This document shows, piece after piece, positions 8,901 through 15,601 of a DNA stretch of 25,335 nt (positions within the stretch are counted from its first letter, which is position 1; every line of letters starts with the position of its first letter). Source of the stretch: JACQAI01 sp035507915 (GTDB taxonomy: Bacteria; Pseudomonadota; Alphaproteobacteria; Elsterales; Elsteraceae); the NCBI GenBank assembly GCA_035507915.1, contig DATJNS010000206.1, positions 1 through 25,335 of the forward strand. Direction: 5' to 3'. The notes below the pieces were generated by a model. The model was not told the DNA's origin, did not search any database, and saw nothing but the letters and a program-made list of their open reading frames with translations. The translations under genes were made by a program, and so were the position numbers.

Positions 8901-9199
8901 CCGGCGATGTCGGCGAACAGCACGGTGACGTTCTTGCGCTCGGATTCGAGCGTGGCGGGCGCCGGCGCGGCGGCGCGCTTGGCCGGCGCCGCGGCAGCGG
9001 TCGTGGCCGGCAGCGCGAGCGCGGGCAAGGGCGCGCCGGCGCCCAGCGCGATCAGCCGGCCGCCGCAGCCGCCGCAATACTGGTCGCCGTCCTGGGCCGG
9101 CGTGCTGCATTTGAGGCAGATCAGGAACAGCGGCGTGCCGCAGCGCGTGCAATAGCGCACGCCATCGCGATTCTCGAAGCTGCAGGCCGAGCAATTCAA
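5930..9199 (-). CDS. Zinc-ribbon / class III nucleotide cyclase / AAA ATPase / TPR protein
   Basis: This 1089-residue cytoplasmic signalling protein starts with four CxxC pairs (Cys3/6, 17/20, 28/31, 42/45), a double zinc ribbon. An Ala/Pro linker leads to a class III cyclase (about 88-270) with metal ligands Asp97 and Asp141, Lys137, and the transition-state residues Asn218 and Arg222. Thr211 takes the place of the base-specifying Asp, as in class IIIb adenylate cyclases. A Walker A motif, SEPGIGKS (317-324), opens an AAA/STAND-like ATPase, and from about residue 690 the chain is TPR-like helices. Cyclic AMP synthesis is therefore likely, but the signal is unknown. The start is TTG, with AGAGG nine bases upstream; the first zinc Cys at residue 3 supports it. 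Confidence 0.87.
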   Translation of the reverse strand: MNCSACSFENRDGVRYCTRCGTPLFLICLKCSTPAQDGDQYCGGCGGRLIALGAGAPLPALALPATTAAAAPAKRAAAPAPATLESERKNVTVLFADIAGFTAMSEKLDPEDVTNLMNGCLRMLADVVVRYEGYVDKFIGDCIMAIFGAPIAHENHPELAVRAALAMHKEMEEYNKRLPAKIDKKLALHTGINSGMVIAGGVGSDQKMEYTVMGDTVNLASRLESIAKDGQIFVSGYTYNLTRNQFEFLRHDPIKVKGKQAPVAVYEVLKAKSPTGQDVKASDAPPPLVGRSSEIDTLEKCARALMAGHGQAVFLVSEPGIGKSRVQLELKNRFKPGDIQIIEGTCRSFSRSTSYAVFGEIFRQLLTIDADDLNEAMRDKLVKNLPLLLKLDPEALTPEAREAIVHLGSILGLQLAEEFDVALDQMEAQEIKAQTFRSVAWFYRALAKQKPLMLVLENLHHADTTSIELIAYLFEALRQDPVMLVLLMRPMRDHPSAKLPPIAKKVLEDRSTEISFSRLSDPECDQLLRHLLKVERVPDPVLAMVRSRADGNPLYIEEIARNLIDDGIVARTDDGDLRIIRDLDAVSIPGSIQGLVMARIDKLPGVLKDVLHIAAVLGPTFKHELLKRVAKVDDLDARLAQLNELGVVFESKSFPEIEYSFRNVLTQEAIYSTLLLKRQKELHALIAKEIEQLYASRLDDQVELLAQHYVGAADAAKAFEYLLKAGYKAKAAYSNQDAARYFTDAIEQAGHLAMRPYELGDVRVALSEVQELQGDMEAAIQTLQDAAALIGDEVRKADVLRNIGRIEEKRGSAKKAGEIYAGALEILRNHPDAVETGMLYMNQSWVMNRMRQYDAAIETALKAVKIFETHGFPDKIAYAYNNLGVIYEHKGDFDKAFEYSQKSLDLFTEQGNKRQVGNLLLSLGYLYNKKKELDVALDYFEQSFQTMDRIGNRFGAGTALMSKGRCFVDLGKLDDAESSLAQALRIHRDLDLKRKMVANELALGNVLMRKNDLAAARKHAESAYALAAQESYASDQARAARLEADLAQREGQDPAPKLREAIAILEGIGRTEEAAQIAKQLARYASAAK

Positions 9200-9259
9200 C
9201 GTCGAGCGCCTCTGTGCCGAGCAGTCGCGCCGCCTGATAGGCGCTCGCGAATAGTTAAA

Positions 9260-9287
9260 ATTATAGATACGGGCGGCTGATTTTCCA
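9260..9287 (-). promoter_or_regulatory. Candidate sigma-70-type promoter for the cyclase gene
   Basis: On the minus strand a perfect TATAAT occupies 9260-9265. TGGAAA at 9282-9287 (four of six matches to TTGACA) lies 16 bases upstream. Transcription would start near 9253, giving a leader of about 50 bases before the TTG start at 9199. The surrounding stretch is clearly richer in A and T than the genes. Chance occurrence of TATAAT is possible. Confidence 0.45.
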
Positions 9288-9331
9288 TCGAAATCCCGTT
9301 CCCGAATCCAAGAGAGTGCTTAAATTCCGGT

Positions 9332-9370
9332 GGGTTGTCGATTAAGCTTTGGGGTGTAGTCGATCAACCC
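9332..9370. repeat. Stem-loop in the sthA leader
   Basis: GGGTTGTCGA (9332-9341) pairs with TCGA-T-CAACCC (9360-9370) with one bulged base, around an 18-base loop that contains AAGCTT. It lies about 60 bases before the preferred sthA start in an AT-richer region. It could be an operator or a leader hairpin. I could not identify a convincing forward promoter in 9200-9427, and the rest of that 228-base gap shows nothing else clear. Confidence 0.35.
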
Positions 9371-9427
9371 CCTGGTAGCGCCGGCCGGTGCCGCGCTCAA
9401 CCACGGGCTCAACCCAAGCGCGAGGCC

Positions 9428-10921
9428 ATGAACGCCGGCCGTACACGCGGGAAGGGGGCACACGTGACCGCGCGCGTCGTCAAGCTGAAGCCGGAGGGCC
9501 AGGGCCAGGCCGAGGCGGAGGCCGCCCGGCAGTTCGACCTGCTGGTGATCGGCTCCGGGCCCGGCGGCCACCGCGCCGCCATCCAGGCCGCCAAGCTGGG
9601 CAAGCGGGTCGCCGTGATCGAGCGCAAGCGCGACGTCGGCGGGGTCTGCATCTCGAGCGGCACCATCCCGAGCAAGACCTTCCGCGAGACCATCCTGCAC
9701 CTGTCGGGCTATCGCGAGCGCGGCGTCTACGGCGCGTCCTACGTGGTGAAGCAGAACGTCACCATGTCGGACCTGATCTTCCGGGTCGATCGCGTGATCC
9801 GTCACGAGATCGACGTGGTGCGTCACCAACTGCAGCGCAACAAGGTCGTGCTCGTCACCGCCTCGGCGTCGTTCGTCGACCCGCACACCGTGCGGCTCAC
9901 CTACGCCGACGGCAGCGCCAGCCGCGACATGACCGCCCAGGCGATCGTGATCGCCACCGGCACGAGCTCGGCGCTCAATCCCAAGCTGCCGTTCGACGGC
10001 CAGCACGTGTTCACCAGCGACGACATGCTGCAGCTCAAGCAGATGCCGCACCGCCTGGCGGTGATCGGCGGCGGCGTGATCGGCTGCGAGTACGCCACCA
10101 TGTTCGCCGCGCTCGGCGTGCGCGTGACCCTGATCGACGCGCGCGAGCGCCTGCTGCCGTTCGTCGACGGCGAGATCGTGCATTCGCTGGTCTACCAGAT
10201 GCAGCAGAACCGCGTGACCATGCGGCTCGGCGAGGCGGTCAAGGAGATCCAGCTCAATCCGGAGTTCCGCCAGCGCCCGGTGCGCATCATGCTCGACAGC
10301 GGCAAGCGCATCTACGTCGACCAGGCGCTCTATTGCGTCGGTCGCCAGGGCGCGGTCGAGGGGCTCGGGCTCGAGGCGGCCGGCGTCGAGGTCGACTCGC
10401 GCGGCCGCATCACCGTCAACGGCACCTACCAGACCTCGCAGCCGCACATCTATGCGGTCGGCGACGTGATCGGCTTCCCGAGCCTGGCCTCGACCTCGAT
10501 GGAGCAGGGTCGCATCGCCGTCTGCCACGCCTTCAGCCAGAAGTGCGACGCGATGCCCGGGCTGTTCCCCTACGGCATCTACACGATCCCGGAGATCTCG
10601 ACGGTCGGCCGCAACGAGGAGGAGCTCACCAAGGCGGGCGTGCCCTACGAGGTCGGCAAGGCGTTCTACCGCGAGATCGCGCGCGGCCAGATCCTCGGCG
10701 ACACCACGGGCCTGCTCAAGCTCCTGTTCCACGCCGAGACGCGCGAGCTGCTGGGCGTGCACATCATCGGCGAGGGCGCGAGCGAGCTCGTGCACATCGG
10801 CCAGGCGGTGCTCGCCTTCAACGGCACGATCGACTACTTCCTCAACACCGTGTTCAACTACCCGACCTTCGCCGAGTGCTACAAGACCGCGGCCTACGAC
10901 GGTCTGAATCGGCTCGGGTGA
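9428..10921 (+). CDS. sthA: Soluble pyridine nucleotide transhydrogenase SthA
   Basis: This flavoprotein (497 residues from this start; E. coli SthA has 466) moves hydride between NADPH and NAD+. The FAD motif GSGPGG is at 42-47 and the second nucleotide fold begins VIGGGVIGCEYA. The disulfide site reads GGVCISSGTIPSK: Cys74 remains, but Thr79 replaces the second Cys of lipoamide dehydrogenases, exactly as in SthA. The C-terminus, HIGQAVLAFNGTIDYFLNTV then FNYPTFAECY, is also typical. The start is uncertain. The ATG at 9428 has only a close GAGG; the GTG at 9464 has AAGGGGG five bases upstream and gives 485 residues, nearer the usual size; a TTG at 9335 falls inside the stem-loop and is unlikely. 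Confidence 0.9.
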   Translation: MNAGRTRGKGAHVTARVVKLKPEGQGQAEAEAARQFDLLVIGSGPGGHRAAIQAAKLGKRVAVIERKRDVGGVCISSGTIPSKTFRETILHLSGYRERGVYGASYVVKQNVTMSDLIFRVDRVIRHEIDVVRHQLQRNKVVLVTASASFVDPHTVRLTYADGSASRDMTAQAIVIATGTSSALNPKLPFDGQHVFTSDDMLQLKQMPHRLAVIGGGVIGCEYATMFAALGVRVTLIDARERLLPFVDGEIVHSLVYQMQQNRVTMRLGEAVKEIQLNPEFRQRPVRIMLDSGKRIYVDQALYCVGRQGAVEGLGLEAAGVEVDSRGRITVNGTYQTSQPHIYAVGDVIGFPSLASTSMEQGRIAVCHAFSQKCDAMPGLFPYGIYTIPEISTVGRNEEELTKAGVPYEVGKAFYREIARGQILGDTTGLLKLLFHAETRELLGVHIIGEGASELVHIGQAVLAFNGTIDYFLNTVFNYPTFAECYKTAAYDGLNRLG

Positions 10922-10927
10922 TTCCAT

Positions 10928-11018
10928 CGTCATTGCGACGAGCGCAGCGACGAAGCGATCCAGTGGCCGGGGCAAGTTGCACGCCTCTCTGGATTGCTTC
11001 GCTGCGCTCGCAATGACG
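10928..11018. repeat. Large imperfect palindromic repeat (REP/MITE-like)
   Basis: The left arm (10928-10963) begins CGTCATTGCGACGAGCGCAG, and the right arm (10989-11018) is its reverse complement except for two extra GTC-type triplets in the left arm and one substitution. The loop is 25 bases. It starts six bases after the sthA stop and may act as a transcript end. Read on the minus strand, it encodes the 'VIASAAKQS' string known from many spurious alphaproteobacterial ORFs, which marks it as a dispersed family. The rest of the gap to 11190 contains a short tandem ACGTGGTCG/ACGTGGTCC (11032-11049) and nothing else I can name. Confidence 0.85.
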
Positions 11019-11190
11019 GCAGCTGGGCGCCACGTGGTCGACGTGGTCCAGCGACGCGAGCAGCCTCTGCTCATGTCACGCCGGACATGCGACACGCGTC
11101 CTCATGGTGCCCGACGTCGCAGTGCGGACCTGCATTTTGCCTGCCGTAGCAGGCCGAGCGCGCGCGTCGGCGCGGCGCGCGGACGTCCAG

Positions 11191-12432
11191 TCACCGGGTC
11201 AGCATCAGCCAGGCGGCGCCGATCGCGAGCGTGACGAGGGTCAGCGGCGCGCCGACCCGGAAGTAGTCCCAGAACGAGATCTCGATGCCGTGGCGGCGGG
11301 CGCGCTGCACCACGATCAGGTTGGCGACCGAGCCCACGATCGTGAAGTTTCCCGCGAGGGTCGACGCCATGGCGAGCGCGAGCCACGCGGTGCGCGGATC
11401 GGCGGCCTGCTCGACGAACGGCTTCAGCACCAGCACCGCCGGCACGTTGCTGACCAGGTTCGACAGCGCGGCGGCGACCAGCGTCATGGTCGGCACGTGA
11501 TCGAGCGGCCAGGCCGCGGCGGCGGCGAGCATCTCGGGCGTCAGCACCGCCTTGCGCACCCCGGCGACCACCACGAACAGCCCGACGAACATCACGAGCA
11601 GGGGCCAGTCGATCTCGCGATAGACGCGCTCGGGCTTGATGCGCCGGGTCAGCAGCAGCACCGCGCCCGCGACCAGCGCGACCTCGGCCGGCGGGTGGAT
11701 CACGAAGAAGGCGCCGATCATCAGCGCGGTCACGAGCACCGCCTTGCGCGCCAACGGCGCGTTGTAGAGCCGCACCGCGACCGGCCCGGGCGTGCGCGCG
11801 GCGCCGGCCAGCGCGCGACGGTGCGACATCACGAGCAGCGCCATGGCGACCGCGAGCCCGGCGAGCGCGATCGGCGCCAGGGCCGCGGCGAAGTCGGCGT
11901 AGCGGATCTGCGAGAAGCTGCCGATCATGATGTTCTGCGGGTTGCCCGTGATGGTCGCCGTGCTGCCGATGTTGGACGCCATCGCGACCGCCAGCAGGTA
12001 GGGCACCGGATTGCGCCCCTGGCGTCCGACCAGCTCCAGCACCAGCGGCGTGAGCGCGAGGCAGATCGTATCGTTGACCAGGAACGCCGAGGCGATGCCC
12101 GACAGCGCGACGACGAGCGCCAAGGTCGCGATCGGCCCGCGCACGTGGCGCGCCGCCCGCGCGGTGACCAACGCGAACACCCCCGACAGCTTCAGGTGGG
12201 CGACCACGATCATGGTGCCGAGCAGCAGCGCAATGGTGTCGAGGTCGATCGCGCGATACGCCTCGCGAAGGTCGAGCACGCCGGTCGCGACCATCAGGCT
12301 GCCGCCGAGCAGCGCCGCGCCCGCCCGGTCGATGCGGAAGCCCGGCAGCCGCCCGATGGCGACCACCAGGTAGGTCGCGGCGAAGATCGTCAGCGCAACG
12401 AGGCGCGGCAGCACGGGGAGCAACTCAGCCAT
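11191..12432 (-). CDS. SLC13/ArsB-superfamily anion permease
   Basis: This 413-residue inner-membrane protein has roughly eleven hydrophobic segments. SNIGSTATITGNPQNIMIG (153-171) in the first half is mirrored by AGNFTIVGSVANLIVV near the C-terminus, the inverted-repeat signature of the ion transporter superfamily (ArsB, NhaD, CitT, and YbiR-like permeases). A conserved FLVNDTICLALTP segment precedes the first motif. The substrate cannot be read; an organic or inorganic anion driven by an ion gradient is the family expectation. I use the ATG at 12432, which has GAGAGGG just upstream, over a non-ATG start at 12477 that adds unrelated residues. It is divergent from the acyl-CoA synthetase at 12507, 74 bases away, so a shared control region is plausible. 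Confidence 0.83.
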   Translation of the reverse strand: MAELLPVLPRLVALTIFAATYLVVAIGRLPGFRIDRAGAALLGGSLMVATGVLDLREAYRAIDLDTIALLLGTMIVVAHLKLSGVFALVTARAARHVRGPIATLALVVALSGIASAFLVNDTICLALTPLVLELVGRQGRNPVPYLLAVAMASNIGSTATITGNPQNIMIGSFSQIRYADFAAALAPIALAGLAVAMALLVMSHRRALAGAARTPGPVAVRLYNAPLARKAVLVTALMIGAFFVIHPPAEVALVAGAVLLLTRRIKPERVYREIDWPLLVMFVGLFVVVAGVRKAVLTPEMLAAAAAWPLDHVPTMTLVAAALSNLVSNVPAVLVLKPFVEQAADPRTAWLALAMASTLAGNFTIVGSVANLIVVQRARRHGIEISFWDYFRVGAPLTLVTLAIGAAWLMLTR

Positions 12433-12506
12433 GAGCCCTCTCAGGTTGCGCCGGGCCCCCGGCACGGCTAGAAGCAAACGAGCCGCCGCAGCAACAGGTC
12501 GCGCCG

Positions 12507-14600
12507 ATGCCAGACAACGATACCCGCCTGCAGGCCGCGCTGGCGCCCCGTTCGGTCGCCGTGATCGGCGCCTCGACCAACCCGAACAAGATCGGCGGCC
12601 GCCCGATCGACTTCATGGGCCGGTTCGGATATCGCGGCACCATCTATCCAATCAACCCCAATTCGCCCGAGGTCCAGGGCCACAAGAGCTACCCCGATCT
12701 GAAGTCGCTGCCCGAGGCTCCCGACCTCGCGGTGGTGGCGGTGCCGGGTGACGCCGCGGTGACCGCGGTTTCCGAGTGCGCCGCGCGCGGCGTCAAGCTC
12801 ACCATCGTCATGACCTCGGGTTTCGGCGAGGTCAACGCCGACGGCCTCGCCAAGCAGCGCGCCATGGTGGCGACCGCGCACGCCGCCGGCATGCGCATGG
12901 TCGGGCCCAACACCATGGGTCTGGCCAACTTCGGCACCGGCGCGGTGCCCAACTTCTCGACCATGTTCCTCGAGATGCCGCCCAAGCCCGGGCCGGTCGC
13001 GGTGGTCAGCCAGTCGGGCGCGATGAGCGTCGTGCCGTACGGCCTCCTGATGGCGCGCGGCGTCGGCGTGCGCCACTGCCACGCCACCGGCAACGAGGCC
13101 GACCTCTCGGTCGCCGACTTCGCGCTCGCGGTCGTGCAGGATCCCGAGGTCAAGCTGGTGCTGCTCTATCTGGAGGCGATCGCCAACCCGGCGCGCCTCG
13201 CCGAGGCGGCGCGCATCGCGCGTGAGCGCGATCTGCCGATCGTCGCGCTGAAGGCGGCGCGCTCGCCGCGCGCCCAGGCGGTCGCCAGCTCGCACACCGG
13301 CGCGCTCGCCAACGAGGACCGCGTGGTCGACGCCTTCCTGCGCCAGCACGGCATCTGGCGCGCGCAGGACGTCCACGGCTTGGTCAACACCGCCGAGCTC
13401 TATCTCAAGGGGTGGCGCCCGAGCGGGCGTCGGCTCGTGATGATGAGCAACTCGGGCGCGTCCTGCGTGATGAGCGCGGACATCGCGCACGGTCACGGCG
13501 CGCCGTTCGCGACCTTGAACGACCAGACGCGCCGCGACCTGGCGGCCAAGCTGCCGGCGTTCGCGAGCTCCGCCAATCCGATCGACGTCACCGCGGCGCT
13601 GCTGACCGACAGCTCGCTGTTCGGCAACGTGCTGCCGGTCGTCGCCAAGGATCCCGCCGCCGACCTGCTGCTCGTCAGCCTGCCGGTCGCCGGCCAGGGT
13701 TACGACATCGATCTGTTCGCGCGCGACACCGCCGCGTTCGTCCGCACCACCGGCAAGCCGGCGGTGGTGGCGAGCCAGATGGCGCTGGTGCGCGAGCCGT
13801 TCCAGAAGGCCGGCATCCCCGGCTTCATCTATGAGACCGAGGCGATCGGCGCGCTCGACCAGCTGGCGCAGCACACCGCCTTGATGAAGCGTCGGCCGAC
13901 CGAATGGCCGCGCAGCGCCCCGATCAACCTGCCGTCGGGCAAGACGCGCTTCCTCAGCGAATGGGACAGCATCCAGCTCCTCAAGGCCCACGGCATGCCG
14001 GTGGTCGCCGGACGGCTCTGCCGCAGCCGCGACGAGGCGGTCGCGGCGTTTCGCGCGATCGGCGGCCCGGTCGTGGTCAAAGGCTGCTCGGCCGAGGTGC
14101 CGCACAAGTCGGAGGCCGGGCTGGTGCGGCTCGGCGTCGCGACCGAGGCCGCGACGGCCGCGGCGTTCGAGGAGCAGTGGGCGCGCCTCGAGGCCCTCAA
14201 GGTCGCGCGCGACGGCGTGATCGTCGCCGCGATGGCGAAGGGGCGGCGCGAGCTCGCGCTCGGCGCGCGGGTCGATCCGCAGTTCGGTCCGATCGTGCTG
14301 GTCGGCGACGGCGGCAAGTACGTCGAGGCGCTCGGCGACGTGGCGCTGCTGCTGCCGCCGTTCGATGAAGATGCCGTGCGGGAGGCGCTCGGGCGGCTGC
14401 GCATCGCGCCGATTCTCGCCGGGGTACGCGGCGAGGCGCCGATCGACCTTGCGCCCGTGTGCGCCATGGCGGTGCGGCTCGGCCAGCTGATGGTCGCGGC
14501 GGCCGGGCAGGTCGCGTCGATCGACGTCAATCCCGTGATCGTCGGCGCGGCGGGCGAGCCCGCCGTCGTGGTCGACGCCCTGGTCGAGCGCGCGTCCTAG
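12507..14600 (+). CDS. NDP-forming acyl-CoA synthetase (acetate-CoA ligase family)
   Basis: This 697-residue protein fuses the alpha and beta parts of an ADP-forming acyl-CoA synthetase, a relative of succinyl-CoA synthetase. The CoA-binding domain opens with SVAVIGASTNPNKIGG (residues 13-28). The ligase domains follow, with VSQSGAMS and the phosphorylated His263 in SSHTGALA. The ATP-grasp part (about 480-697) has VVVKGCSAEVPHKSEAGLV and ends with IDVNPVIV. It makes an acyl-CoA from a carboxylic acid, CoA and ATP (or GTP), or the reverse; the acid is unknown. There is no C-terminal GNAT domain, unlike the Pat/YfiQ acetyltransferases. No clear ribosome site precedes the ATG. The divergent permease suggests an uptake-and-activation pair. 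Confidence 0.88.
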   Translation: MPDNDTRLQAALAPRSVAVIGASTNPNKIGGRPIDFMGRFGYRGTIYPINPNSPEVQGHKSYPDLKSLPEAPDLAVVAVPGDAAVTAVSECAARGVKLTIVMTSGFGEVNADGLAKQRAMVATAHAAGMRMVGPNTMGLANFGTGAVPNFSTMFLEMPPKPGPVAVVSQSGAMSVVPYGLLMARGVGVRHCHATGNEADLSVADFALAVVQDPEVKLVLLYLEAIANPARLAEAARIARERDLPIVALKAARSPRAQAVASSHTGALANEDRVVDAFLRQHGIWRAQDVHGLVNTAELYLKGWRPSGRRLVMMSNSGASCVMSADIAHGHGAPFATLNDQTRRDLAAKLPAFASSANPIDVTAALLTDSSLFGNVLPVVAKDPAADLLLVSLPVAGQGYDIDLFARDTAAFVRTTGKPAVVASQMALVREPFQKAGIPGFIYETEAIGALDQLAQHTALMKRRPTEWPRSAPINLPSGKTRFLSEWDSIQLLKAHGMPVVAGRLCRSRDEAVAAFRAIGGPVVVKGCSAEVPHKSEAGLVRLGVATEAATAAAFEEQWARLEALKVARDGVIVAAMAKGRRELALGARVDPQFGPIVLVGDGGKYVEALGDVALLLPPFDEDAVREALGRLRIAPILAGVRGEAPIDLAPVCAMAVRLGQLMVAAAGQVASIDVNPVIVGAAGEPAVVVDALVERAS

Positions 14601-14601
14601 C

Positions 14602-14637
14602 CGCGCCGGCGGCGTCGGGGCGCTCGCGGCCGGCGCG
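14602..14637. terminator. Possible hairpin between convergent genes
   Basis: Nine-base perfect arms, CGCGCCGGC (14602-14610) and GCCGGCGCG (14629-14637), flank an 18-base loop in the 38-base gap between two convergent stops. There is no T-run on either side, so a classic intrinsic terminator is not shown. In such GC-rich DNA a chance match is quite possible. Confidence 0.3.
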
Positions 14638-14638
14638 C

Positions 14639-15031
14639 CTAAGCGGCCAGGATCTGCCGGAGGATCATGACCTCGCCCGCGAGGCTGACGAAGAAAGCCA
14701 GGGTGCGCACCCACGGGACGCCGAGGATGTGGACCACCGCCTGCACCAGGCGGGCCCAGAAGAAGATGGTCGCGCCCAGCGCCGTCACCTCGTTCGCCGC
14801 GCCGCCGGCGTGGGCAACCACCACGAGGGCGGTGAACGGGCCGATGTTCTCGACGAGATTGAGGTGAGCCCGCTGGGCGCGCTGCGCCCAGTCGGGCAGG
14901 GGCGGCGGATTCTTTGGATAGCCGACGGTCGCGACCAAGCCCCAGACGGAAATCCGACACAGGACGTAGGGCAGAAAAAGGACCACGCACAACACGGCGG
15001 TCCAGGTCAGCATCTCGAGGTCGACGGTCAT
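14639..15031 (-). CDS. MAPEG-family membrane protein
   Basis: This 130-residue, four-helix membrane protein has the usual size of bacterial MAPEG proteins (membrane-associated proteins in eicosanoid and glutathione metabolism). Family-like features are the AHLNLVENIGPFTALVVVAH segment, ATIFFWARLVQAVVHILGVP in the third helix region, and a final hydrophobic helix. Some members are glutathione transferases or peroxidases; most bacterial ones have no known role. A strong AAGGGGGG site lies seven bases before the ATG. Upstream on the minus strand TATGAT (15075-15080) could be a -10 box, but no matching -35 is visible. It converges on the acyl-CoA synthetase gene and has no operon partner. Confidence 0.8.
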   Translation of the reverse strand: MTVDLEMLTWTAVLCVVLFLPYVLCRISVWGLVATVGYPKNPPPLPDWAQRAQRAHLNLVENIGPFTALVVVAHAGGAANEVTALGATIFFWARLVQAVVHILGVPWVRTLAFFVSLAGEVMILRQILAA

Positions 15032-15106
15032 CGGGAATCCCCCCTTGCGGTTTTGCGGGTCGTGCCGAACTCACATCATAGTGCGTGCCTCGCGCGCCGG
15101 CCGGGC

Positions 15107-15169
15107 CAGGCGGCCCGGCGGTTGCGGGCAGGCGGCCCGCCGGTTGCATAAGCTGGCGTCGCCGGTTGC
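15107..15169. repeat. Three imperfect 22-base tandem repeats in the prkA leader
   Basis: CAGGCGGCCCGGCGGTTGC (15107-15125) recurs with one change at 15129-15147. A third, degenerate copy ends with the same CGCCGGTTGC at 15169; the period is exactly 22 bases. The last GTTGC can pair with GCAAC at 15178-15182. The repeats lie in the 570-base divergent gap between the MAPEG gene and prkA. The function is unknown. Confidence 0.7.
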
Positions 15170-15254
15170 CCAACTTCGCAACAGGGCGCGGAGGTGGACC
15201 GTTGGATGGTGGTCACAAGATGATTCTCGAGACGCGCGCCGACGCGGCCGGGCG

Positions 15255-15290
15255 TCGACCGGTAAACTTTTCGGCAAATGTTCGACCGGT
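15255..15290. repeat. Paired TCGACCGGT direct repeat upstream of prkA
   Basis: TCGACCGGT occurs at 15255-15263 and again at 15282-15290, 27 bases apart, each containing the palindrome ACCGGT. The spacing is about two and a half helical turns. From here to 15601 the sequence is AT-richer than the genes (for example around 15322-15380), as expected of a control region, but I could not fix a promoter. No ORF in the gap has convincing codon use. Confidence 0.45.
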
Positions 15291-15601
15291 GCGCGAGACT
15301 TGGAGATTGCTGCAGGGAGTCTTGAGAAAAAATTTCCAAGTCCGGGAATGCTGTCCGTCCACTTTAGCGAATCTTAAATCGTGCGCAGTACTGTAAGCCA
15401 ACCTTTCGCTGACCCACGCGGCGCCCCAAATGCTGTTGCAGGCGCGCATCATGAGCGGTGCCGGATCGACGGAACAGACTGGTTCCGGAATCCAGTTCTT
15501 GTGCCTGTCCACCCGGTATGGCACGATATCTAGCGTGGGGATCTCGGCCTTGCACGACCAACACCCGCCACCGTCTGGTCTCGACTGAGCTGGAGTGTTC
15601 A

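Noticed and set aside
5868..9194. An 1108-codon minus-strand frame overlapping the cyclase gene in another frame
   Set aside because: Arg/Ala/Gly-rich low-complexity translation with fragments of the real protein's codons read out of frame; no conserved motif.
6881..9280. A 799-codon open frame on the plus strand opposite the cyclase gene
   Set aside because: It is a shadow: composition is dominated by Leu, Asp, Arg, Val and His as expected from the complement of GC-rich coding DNA, and no domain is recognisable. The minus-strand gene has clear domains over the same bases.
9320..11095. A 591-codon minus-strand frame antisense to sthA
   Set aside because: Its N-terminal part is the translated palindromic repeat ('VIASAAKQS') and the rest is antisense to a gene with clear SthA motifs.
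12468..15173. A 901-codon minus-strand frame across the acyl-CoA synthetase and MAPEG genes
   Set aside because: It spans two real genes on both strands and has no recognisable domain; it is explained by GC bias removing stop codons.
15471..15497. A general-stress (EcfG-type) promoter, GGAAC then GTT, upstream of prkA
   Set aside because: The gap from GGAAC to GTT is 19 bases, longer than the usual 16-17, so the match is not reliable.
15519..15534. A sigma-54-like TGGCACG...GC upstream of prkA, attractive because E. coli yeaG/yeaH respond to nitrogen starvation
   Set aside because: The distance between GG (15520-15521) and GC (15533-15534) is 11 bases, whereas sigma-54 needs 10, and the -12 element reads TAGC rather than TTGC.
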